This document shows positions 8,493 to 15,278 of a DNA stretch of 35,870 nucleotides, in pieces. The DNA is from M0108 sp964523415 (GTDB lineage: Bacteria > Pseudomonadota > Gammaproteobacteria > Chromatiales > Chromatiaceae), in contig CAZFZB010000015.1 in assembly GCA_964523415.1 (NCBI GenBank), positions 1 through 35,870 on the forward strand, in the 5' to 3' direction. Position 1 is the first letter of the stretch; every line of letters starts with the position of its first letter. A program made the translations under genes and the position numbers. The notes under the pieces are model-generated. The model made no database searches, had not been told where the DNA came from, and saw only the letters and a program-made list of their open reading frames with translations.

Positions 8493-10535
8493 CTATCGGG
8501 TGAGGCCGGCATAAAGCAGCGGCAGTTTTTCGGGCAATCGTTGGACATGGTCGACGACCATGTAATTTTTCTGCCCGAAGATACGGGAAACGTAATTATC
8601 GGCGCGCGGGTCTAGACTCATGCAATAGGTGACGACTCCCAGCTTGGCGACTTCTTCTACCGCCTTCTTGGTGTCATAGCGCAGATATTGCGGGTCGCGC
8701 ACATCCACATCCGCGGGTTCGCCATCGGTGATGACGATCAAAAGCCTCTTCGCCGAGCGTTGCAAATTCAGGTGATGCCCGGCGTGGCGGATAGCCGCCC
8801 CCATGCGGGTCGATAGCTGCCCGGTCATGCCGGCCAGCCTGGCCTTGGGGGTCTCGTCCCAGGGCTGGTTGAAATCCTTGAAGCGATAGTACTCGACATC
8901 ATGACGCCCATCCGAGCAGAAGCCGTGAATCGCGAACGGATCTCCGACCTTATTGATGGCATTGGCCAGCAGTACACAAGCTTGTTGGGTAAGTTCGCGG
9001 ACCGAGTATTCCTGGTCCTGCACCTTCTCATTGGTCGATTCCGACAAATCCAGCAACACCAGGATCGAGAACTCCCGGGTCTTGCGCACGCTACGCATCA
9101 TGATGCGCGGATCGGGCTGGTTGCCAAGGCGGATATCGGTAAAGCTGGCGATGGCCGCATTGATGTCGATCTCATCGCCGTCCTCCAGCCGGCGGATACG
9201 TTGCACGCCCTGGGGTTGCATGGCATCGAGCAGGAACTTCATTCGCTGAATTTCCCGCTTGTATTGCGCCGTAATATCCTCGATGACTTGCAAATCTCCG
9301 AATTTGGCCCGCTTTTCCACTACGGTAGCCCAGGCCGGACGCTCGAGCTGGATCTGGTAATCCCATTCCGAATAGTGGAAGGGATCGGACATGGGTTCCT
9401 TGCCTTCCAGTTCGTTGAAGGACTTGCCACCGCTTTCGTCGCCGATGTTTTCGTACGGGAAGAGTTCGGTGGCGAGTACCCAGACCTCCTCGGCATCATC
9501 ACCCGCCGTCTCAACATCTATTTCGTTGGCCATCTCCATCACGCTCACGTACTTGCGCACCTGCTTGACGGATTCGTAGCCGGCATTCGCGGCCTTGGCG
9601 AAATCGAATTCAGCAAAAGCCCAGAAGTAACGGTTATCGTCGCGATAGGGTGCGGAGAGTAGGTCGGTGCGGGGATTGAAGGGGATCTGCTTGGCGCCAA
9701 GGCTGTGCGCCAACTGCACACCGATTTCCCACGAGGTCTGATTGGTCTGGAGCCTGTCCTGTGCGGCCGCGAACAGGGCCCGGCCCTCGGCTATCCATGG
9801 ATCATCGTCAATATAGCTCTCGTCGAGCAGCGCCCGCGCCAGCCGGTTCAGATAGTCGCCGATACTGGCCTTCATGGCCGGCGTGGCCCGGTGCAGCCTG
9901 GCCCAAAGTTGCTTCAGACCGGGGAAGCGATGGATCGACAGCGTCTCGACCCGCGCGTCCTCGATCACCGATATCAGCGCCATCTGGAGCGGATTGAGCG
10001 CCTCGGCCGAAATCGGCACCTTGGTCTCCACCACGTGGGCGGCGCAGTGCGCCGCGGTGGCGCGGTAGAGTTCAAGGCCAAGCACGGGTTCCATACCTTC
10101 CGGAGTGAAGTCGTCGTAAGCGTCCGGCAGGTGTAGCAAATAGTCCTCGATGTAGGGCTTGTAGCCCTCGCGTGACTCGAAGTCGCCGGAGGTCGGGCGC
10201 ATGAAGAAATCGCGCGCCCAGAGTGCGCGCAGATACATGTTGATGCGTCGCTGGACATCGACCAGGAGGGTGCCTTTNNNNNNNNNNNNNNNNNNNNNNN
10301 NNNNNNNNNNNNNNNNNNNNNNNNNNNNNNNNNNNNNNNNNNNNNNNNNNNNNNNNNNNNNNNNNNNNNNNNNNNNNCCCAATCCGCGGATCGCGGAGGT
10401 GCCCTTCAGATAATTGTCCAGACCCCGTGGCGAGAACACCTTGGTGGCCTCGTGCCAATTGGCCTGAAGCGCCGCCTGGCTGTGCGGAGACAGATCCTCC
10501 AGCAGCTCGGCGTAGTCAGCAAGATTGATCGACAT
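8493..10535 (-). CDS. cbbO: RubisCO activation protein CbbO (VWA domain), interrupted by an assembly gap
   Basis: CbbO is the adaptor of the CbbQO-type RubisCO activase. The AAA+ hexamer CbbQ carries one CbbO, whose VWA domain docks on RubisCO so that inhibitory sugar phosphates can be expelled. The C-terminal ~210 residues are a von Willebrand A domain with a MIDAS motif DLSES (codons near 9036-9050). The middle part, beginning KGTLLVDVQRRINMYLRALW, is typical CbbO. A run of 100 N (10278-10377) splits the N-terminal part. The two sides happen to be in frame, but the run is probably a placeholder: from memory of the family (about 770 residues) roughly 100-110 residues are missing rather than 34. 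GAGAGG precedes the ATG at 10535. It follows cbbQ by 43 bases. Confidence 0.93.
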   Translation of the reverse strand: MSINLADYAELLEDLSPHSQAALQANWHEATKVFSPRGLDNYLKGTSAIRGLXXXXXXXXXXXXXXXXXXXXXXXXXXXXXXXXXXKGTLLVDVQRRINMYLRALWARDFFMRPTSGDFESREGYKPYIEDYLLHLPDAYDDFTPEGMEPVLGLELYRATAAHCAAHVVETKVPISAEALNPLQMALISVIEDARVETLSIHRFPGLKQLWARLHRATPAMKASIGDYLNRLARALLDESYIDDDPWIAEGRALFAAAQDRLQTNQTSWEIGVQLAHSLGAKQIPFNPRTDLLSAPYRDDNRYFWAFAEFDFAKAANAGYESVKQVRKYVSVMEMANEIDVETAGDDAEEVWVLATELFPYENIGDESGGKSFNELEGKEPMSDPFHYSEWDYQIQLERPAWATVVEKRAKFGDLQVIEDITAQYKREIQRMKFLLDAMQPQGVQRIRRLEDGDEIDINAAIASFTDIRLGNQPDPRIMMRSVRKTREFSILVLLDLSESTNEKVQDQEYSVRELTQQACVLLANAINKVGDPFAIHGFCSDGRHDVEYYRFKDFNQPWDETPKARLAGMTGQLSTRMGAAIRHAGHHLNLQRSAKRLLIVITDGEPADVDVRDPQYLRYDTKKAVEEVAKLGVVTYCMSLDPRADNYVSRIFGQKNYMVVDHVQRLPEKLPLLYAGLTR
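10278..10377. other. Assembly gap (100 N) inside cbbO
   Basis: Exactly 100 unknown bases. The length equals that of the second gap at 18291, which marks both as fixed-size placeholders of unknown true length. Confidence 0.97.
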
Positions 10536-10578
10536 AGCTTACCTCTCTGCCCAGGATTGAGGGCCTACCCCCGCGGCG

Positions 10579-11382
10579 TCAGAAGAAGGTGGTAACCGCC
10601 GCATCCAGGGCATCGCGCATATCCGGGTCATCGGTAATCGGGCGCACCAACGCCACCCGGCAGGCGGCTTGCGGCGACACCCCCTTGGCGATCAGGCTGC
10701 CGGCGTAGATCAGCATGCGGGTGGAAAGGCCCTCTTCCAGGCCATGGCCCTTGAGGTTGCGCGAGCGCTCGGCGATCGACACCAGCTTGCCTGCCACCTC
10801 GGCGGCAATACCGGATTCGTGCATGACGATTTCGGTTTCGATGGCGTGCGCGGGATAAGTAAAGTCCAACCCACCAAAACGCTGTTTGGTCGACTGTTTC
10901 AAATCCTTCATCAGGCTCTGATAGCCAGGGTTATAGGAAATCACCAACTGGAAGTCAGGGTGGGCATGGACCAGTTCACCCTTCTTTTCCAGGGGCAGTA
11001 CCCGGCGGTTATCAGTCAGGGGGTGAATAACGACGGTGGTATCCTGACGCGCCTCGACTACCTCATCCAGATAGACGATGGCTCCGTAGCGGGCAGCGAT
11101 GGCCAAGGGACCATCCTGCCATTCGGTGCCTTGGGCGGAGAGCAGGAAGCGGCCTACCAGGTCCGATGCGGTCATGTCCTCGTTGCAGGCCACGGTGATC
11201 AGGGGCTTGCCTAACTTCCACGCCATGTATTCGACGAAACGAGTCTTACCGCAACCGGTAGGGCCCTTGAGCATCATAGGCATGCGCACGGAATAGGTGG
11301 CCTCATACAATTCCACCTCGTCCGCGACGGCGCGGTAGTAAGGTTCCTGGGTGATGCGATATTGATCAACGATGTTGGTCAT
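10579..11382 (-). CDS. cbbQ: RubisCO activase AAA+ ATPase CbbQ
   Basis: A 267-residue MoxR-type AAA+ ATPase. Walker A is GPTGCGKT (40-47) and Walker B is IVYLDEV with D106 and E107. The segments TVACNEDMTASDLVGRFLL and STKQRFGGLDF are typical of the CbbQ/NorQ family. With CbbO it uses ATP to remodel inhibited RubisCO. The start is placed at 11382, where GGGAG lies six bases before the ATG; an upstream in-frame extension to 11445 looks non-coding. It follows cbbS after a 148-base gap that holds a strong hairpin with a T-run, which probably lowers cbbQO expression relative to cbbLS. Confidence 0.95.
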   Translation of the reverse strand: MTNIVDQYRITQEPYYRAVADEVELYEATYSVRMPMMLKGPTGCGKTRFVEYMAWKLGKPLITVACNEDMTASDLVGRFLLSAQGTEWQDGPLAIAARYGAIVYLDEVVEARQDTTVVIHPLTDNRRVLPLEKKGELVHAHPDFQLVISYNPGYQSLMKDLKQSTKQRFGGLDFTYPAHAIETEIVMHESGIAAEVAGKLVSIAERSRNLKGHGLEEGLSTRMLIYAGSLIAKGVSPQAACRVALVRPITDDPDMRDALDAAVTTFF

Positions 11383-11465
11383 GAGAGGCTCCCTGATGAA
11401 AGGCGGAGTTGTCCACCAATAACGCGCGGATCGTACCCGCGTCATATATCGGGAAATTGAAATCT

Positions 11466-11507
11466 GAAAAATTAGGCCCCCACCACCCTTGCGGAGCAGC
11501 GGGGGCC
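11466..11507 (-). terminator. Hairpin plus T-run between cbbS and cbbQ, likely partial terminator
   Basis: Read on the minus strand, GGCCCCC (11507-11501) pairs with GGGGGCC (11481-11475) and is followed at once by TAATTTTT. This is a plausible Rho-independent terminator inside the operon. A third element, GGGGCC (11522-11517 on the minus strand), can pair instead with the first arm, giving a competing hairpin. Confidence 0.55.
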
Positions 11508-11530
11508 GGTGCCCATGGCCCCAGCGAGCC

Positions 11531-11887
11531 TTAGACCGTCTTGCCGCGGAAGATGACCATGGCAGCGCCTTGCGACTGCTTGAAGTTGTCGTACCCGACT
11601 AGACGCACATGGTTGTTGGGGTTGGCCTTGTGACAGGCCTCGGCCTCGGCGAGCACTAGGTCCACATCGGTCTCGCCGAACATGGGCAGCTTCCACATGT
11701 ACCAATAAGAATCCATCAGGTACTCTGGCTCGATGTGCTCGATGGAGGGATTCCAGCCCTTTTTCACCAGGTATTCCACCTGCTTCTTGATGCTGGCCGC
11801 GTCCATGGCCGGCAGGTAGGAGAAGGTCTCGAATTTGCGGCTGGCGGGATCGCTCAACCGGCTTTGATAATCCAAAACTTCAGACAT
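11531..11887 (-). CDS. cbbS: RubisCO small subunit, form I
   Basis: A 118-residue small subunit with the family landmarks FETFSYLPAM, QVEYLVKKGWNPSIEH and YWYMWKLPMFG near the middle, and a C-terminal region ending VIFRGKTV. Eight copies cap the L8S8 RubisCO holoenzyme. AAGAGGAA lies directly before the ATG. It begins 60 bases after cbbL in the same transcript. Linkage to cbbQ and cbbO with no carboxysome gene nearby fits the non-carboxysomal form IA type (often called IAq). Confidence 0.97.
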   Translation of the reverse strand: MSEVLDYQSRLSDPASRKFETFSYLPAMDAASIKKQVEYLVKKGWNPSIEHIEPEYLMDSYWYMWKLPMFGETDVDLVLAEAEACHKANPNNHVRLVGYDNFKQSQGAAMVIFRGKTV

Positions 11888-11947
11888 TTCATTTCCTCTT
11901 CAATTACTTTTTGGTGCCTGGGATGTCTTCGCGTCACAGCCACAAGA

Positions 11948-13369
11948 TCACTTGTGGGCCACATCCAGCTTGTCGACGGTATCGAACTCGAACTTGATCT
12001 CCTTCCAGGTCTCCATGGCGATCTTCAGTTCAGGCGAATGCTTGGCGGCCTCGGTCAGGATGGCCTTGCCTTCCTTCTCTACGGCAACGCCTTGATTGCG
12101 GGCCTCGACGCAGGCCTCCAGTGCGACGCGGTTGGCCGCGGCGCCGGCGGCGTTGCCCCAGGGATGGCCCAGGGTGCCGCCACCAAACTGCAGCACCGAG
12201 TCATCACCGAAGATGGTCACCAGGGCGGGCATGTGCCAGACGTGGATGCCGCCGGAGGCGACGGGCAAGACGCCGGGCATGGAGCCGAAGTCCTGGTCGA
12301 ACATGATGCCGCGGCTGCGGTCTTCCTTGATGTACTTGTCGCGCATCAGGTCGATCCAGCCCAGGGTGGCTTCGCGATCACCCTCCAGCTTGCCCACAAC
12401 GGTGCCTGAGTGCAGGTGGTCACCGCCAGACAGACGCAGACACTTGGTCAGAACGCGGAAATGGATGCCATGGTGAGGGTTGCGGTCGAGCACGGCGTGC
12501 ATGGCGCGGTGAATGTGCAGGAGCATGCCGTTGTCACGGCACCAGTTAGCCAGGCCGGTGTTGGCGGTGAAGCCACCGGTCAGATAGTCGTGCATGATGA
12601 TAGGGGCGCCGATCTCCTTGGCAAACTCGGCTCGCTTGTACATCTCCTCCGGTGTGGGGGCGGTCACGTTCAAGTAATGACCCTTGCGCTCGCCAGTCTC
12701 TCGCTTCGCCTTTTCTGTGGCCTCCTGAACGAAGGCGAAACGGTCACGCCAACGCATGAAGGGCTGGCTGTTGACATTCTCGTCATCCTTGGTGAAATCC
12801 AGACCACCACGAAGGCACTCGTAAACGGCGCGGCCATAATTCTTGGCGGACAGACCCAGCTTGGGCTTGATGGTGCAGCCCAGCAAGGGGCGGCCGTATT
12901 TGTTCATCTTGTCACGTTCGACCTGGATGCCGTTGGGCGGACCTCCACAGGTCTTGACGTAGGCGATGGGGAAGCGCACATCTTCCAGGCGCAGGGCGCG
13001 CAGCGCCTTGAAGCCGAAGACGTTGCCGACCAGCGAGGTCAGCACGTTAACGATGGAACCTTCCTCGAACAAGTCGATCGGGTAAGCCACGAAGGCGTAG
13101 AAGCAGGTGTCATCGCCAGGTACGTCTTCAATGCGATAGGCGCGGCCCTTGTAATAGTCCAGGTCGGTCAGGAGGTCGGTCCACACCGTGGTCCAGGTGC
13201 CGGTGGACGACTCGGCGGCCACGGCAGCGGCAACCTCCTCACGGGGCACACCGGGCTGGGGTGTTACCTTGAAGCAGGCCAGAAGATCGGTATCCTTCGG
13301 GGTATAGTCTGGAGTCCAGTAGGTCTGGCGATATTCCTTTACACCAGCGTTGTAGGTCTTCACAGCCAT
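11948..13369 (-). CDS. cbbL: RubisCO large subunit, form IA
   Basis: A 473-residue catalytic subunit that carboxylates ribulose-1,5-bisphosphate to two 3-phosphoglycerates. Active-site features are all visible: KPKLGL with K168 and K170, GGLDFTKDDE with carbamylated K194 and magnesium ligands D196 and E197, the GHYLNVTAPT segment, loop 6 GTVVGKLEGD, and SGGIHVWHMPAL. Length and sequence match form IA enzymes of purple sulfur bacteria. AGGAG lies seven bases before the ATG. It is the first gene of the cbb operon and is divergent from cbbR, with 155 bases between. Confidence 0.98.
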   Translation of the reverse strand: MAVKTYNAGVKEYRQTYWTPDYTPKDTDLLACFKVTPQPGVPREEVAAAVAAESSTGTWTTVWTDLLTDLDYYKGRAYRIEDVPGDDTCFYAFVAYPIDLFEEGSIVNVLTSLVGNVFGFKALRALRLEDVRFPIAYVKTCGGPPNGIQVERDKMNKYGRPLLGCTIKPKLGLSAKNYGRAVYECLRGGLDFTKDDENVNSQPFMRWRDRFAFVQEATEKAKRETGERKGHYLNVTAPTPEEMYKRAEFAKEIGAPIIMHDYLTGGFTANTGLANWCRDNGMLLHIHRAMHAVLDRNPHHGIHFRVLTKCLRLSGGDHLHSGTVVGKLEGDREATLGWIDLMRDKYIKEDRSRGIMFDQDFGSMPGVLPVASGGIHVWHMPALVTIFGDDSVLQFGGGTLGHPWGNAAGAAANRVALEACVEARNQGVAVEKEGKAILTEAAKHSPELKIAMETWKEIKFEFDTVDKLDVAHK

Positions 13370-13524
13370 GATTTGCTCCTGAGCGTCAGTGGTGAATTGG
13401 GTTCGCGCACGCCAACCTTGAGTTTAGGTAACAACCGGCACCGATGCGCGACGGGGGTTACTTTAGGGCCGTGGAAACATAAATTACAATATTAATTAAA
13501 TATGAATACCATTTATTAAAGTTT
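13370..13524. promoter_or_regulatory. Divergent cbbL/cbbR control region
   Basis: This 155-base gap between divergent cbbL and cbbR should hold both promoters and the CbbR operator. The cbbR-proximal end (about 13478-13523) is a marked AT-rich island in GC-rich DNA, with several T-N11-A type and TTAAT/ATTAA half sites as expected for a LysR-type regulator. For cbbL, a weak candidate is TTGTAA with CTAAAG 17 bases further on (minus strand). The exact operator was not resolved. Confidence 0.5.
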
Positions 13525-14424
13525 ATGATTCATCACTGGACTCTCCAACAGATGCGCCTGTTCGAGGCCGTGGCGCGGCACCGCAGCTTCACGCAAGCGG
13601 CAGAGGAACTGCATCTGACCCAGCCTGCCGTCTCCATCCAGATCAAACGTCTGGGGGAAAGCATCGGCATACCCCTGATAGAGCAGGTCGGCAAGAAACT
13701 CTTCCTCACCCGGGCCGGCGAGGAGGTCTATGCCACCTTTGGGGAGGTAGTGGGTCGCCTCAAGGGGCTCGCCGGCACCCTAGCCGACATGAAGGGCCAG
13801 GTAGCCGGCCCCTTGTACATCGGCGCCGTAAGTTCGGCGAAATTTTTCCTTCCCCATATTCTTGGCCGGTTTTTGCGGGCCTACCCGGAGGTCAAGCCCA
13901 TGCTCAAGGTGACCAACCGGGAACGGGTGATCAAACGCCTCATCGCCAATGAGGACGATTTGGTGGTCATGGGCCAGGTACCAAGAGACTTATCCCTGAA
14001 TGTCCATCCCTTTCTGGAAAATGTCCTGGTGCCTATCGCCCATCCGGATCACCCCCTGGCACAGGAACGCCAGATACCGCTGGAGAGATTCGCAGCTGAA
14101 CGTTTCCTGATGCGCGAGCCAGGATCCGGCACTCGTTTGACGACCGAGCGCCTGCTGGCCGAGCATGGCATCAAGGCCAACGTTTACATGGAATTGGGGT
14201 CGAGCGAGGCGATCAAGCAGGCCGTCATGGCAGGGCTGGGTGTATCGGTACAGTCCACGAGCAGCATGTCCCTGGAACTGGAAATCGGTCGTCTCGTGGC
14301 ACTGGACGTTGAGAAGTTCCCATGCCGCGGGATGTGGCATGCCGTGTGTCTTCAAGGCAAGCACTTGAACCTGACCGCGACAACCTTCCTGGAATTTCTG
14401 GTCTCGGGACGGCAAATGGGGTGA
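13525..14424 (+). CDS. cbbR: LysR-type regulator CbbR of the Calvin-cycle operon
   Basis: A 299-residue LysR-family protein. The N-terminal winged helix-turn-helix (about 5-65) contains RHRSFTQAAEELHLTQPAVS, and the rest is the periplasmic-binding-like effector domain with IGAVSSAKFFLPHILGRF. CbbR proteins sense Calvin-cycle or redox metabolites and activate cbb operons. The divergent position next to cbbL is the classical arrangement and supports the assignment over other LysR types. No strong ribosome binding site is visible in the AT-rich leader. The gene ends 12 bases before the convergent unknown gene. Confidence 0.92.
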   Translation: MIHHWTLQQMRLFEAVARHRSFTQAAEELHLTQPAVSIQIKRLGESIGIPLIEQVGKKLFLTRAGEEVYATFGEVVGRLKGLAGTLADMKGQVAGPLYIGAVSSAKFFLPHILGRFLRAYPEVKPMLKVTNRERVIKRLIANEDDLVVMGQVPRDLSLNVHPFLENVLVPIAHPDHPLAQERQIPLERFAAERFLMREPGSGTRLTTERLLAEHGIKANVYMELGSSEAIKQAVMAGLGVSVQSTSSMSLELEIGRLVALDVEKFPCRGMWHAVCLQGKHLNLTATTFLEFLVSGRQMG

Positions 14425-14436
14425 AGTGTCCTGTAG

Positions 14437-14853
14437 TCAGGATTTGCGCGTCGACAGACTCAGGAGCCGGGCAGGCACACTCGGCCGTCGGCGAGAATCC
14501 ACCAGACTCAGCGCGGACTGGAAATCGCCTTGCAAGCGCCGATGCACCTCCCGTGCTTCAGGCGTATAAAACAGGGCCTGGTAGGTCACGGGCTCATCCA
14601 GTGCCTTGCGTGCCTGAGGCTTGAAACCCCGCCAGGCTATTTCCACCCAACGCTTGTACTGGCTATCCACGAAGATGATCTCCTCGGCATCCACTACCGC
14701 CAGATATTGCATGCTGCGAATAGGGACGAACACGCAAGGGGTTGCGCTGGCCGCCAGCAGGATGCGGGTGAGGTTATAAGTCGCTGCCGGGAGCCTTGAC
14801 TCCACTTGGGCCAACGCCTGATGGCGATCGAAGGATTCCAGGGTGTAGACCAT
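14437..14853 (-). CDS. Protein of unknown function next to cbbR
   Basis: A 138-residue soluble protein without signal peptide or membrane span. I do not recognise a named domain. It has alternating strands and helices (for example PCVFVPIRSMQYLAVVDAEE and IIFVDSQYKRWVEIAWRGF) and a basic C-terminal tail (RRRPSVPARLL). Codon usage resembles its neighbours and it fills the space convergent to cbbR, so it is likely real. Nothing in the sequence shows its role. Association with carbon fixation is only a guess from position. Confidence 0.7.
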   Translation of the reverse strand: MVYTLESFDRHQALAQVESRLPAATYNLTRILLAASATPCVFVPIRSMQYLAVVDAEEIIFVDSQYKRWVEIAWRGFKPQARKALDEPVTYQALFYTPEAREVHRRLQGDFQSALSLVDSRRRPSVPARLLSLSTRKS

Positions 14854-15278
14854 ATCGATTCAGTTGAAGCCAGGAATTAGGACTGTCAATAGCCCGGGAC
14901 AGATAAAGATCGAAGGATCTGGTTCATCTGGAGGCATGGCAACCAAATCGGGGTTGTCATCGCCGGGGCCTGGGTGGATAGGATCCGGATGGTGGGCACC
15001 ACGAGCGCTTGCGTCCAGAAGCCATCATGATCAGGGCATAAATGGCGGCATGACACGAGGAAACCACCCCTAGGGTCGAGCCGGTGGAACTGGCTCGTTG
15101 TGGACGCTACAGGTTGTCACGGACGCATTGTAACAGGCCCCTCCGTCCGGACAGGTCCTCAGTCAGAGTGACAGCCGGTCGAGCTCCAGGCGTCCCGATA
15201 ACCCCCTGAACCAAGGGGATAGGTATGGAATACCCTTTGCTCGCATTAATTCTTTGGAGTAGGCTTCCAGCCCTTTCC
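14854..15278. other. Intergenic region upstream of maeB
   Basis: About 400 bases with no convincing gene. Visible structure: a six-base stem CGAGCC/GGCTCG (15077-15082 with 15092-15097) and a CCCC/GGGG hairpin just before 15225 that overlaps a possible ribosome binding site AAGGGG. A weak promoter-like pair, TTGCTC and TAGGCT with 17 bases between, lies at about 15237-15265. No tRNA or riboswitch was recognised. Confidence 0.35.

Noticed and set aside
12410..13495. Long open frame (361 codons) on the plus strand opposite cbbL
   Set aside because: It lies wholly antisense to a certain gene, has no recognisable domain, and arises from the codon bias of GC-rich DNA.
14864..15073. A 69-codon frame upstream of maeB
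   Set aside because: Gly/Ser-rich random-looking translation with no supporting start signal.
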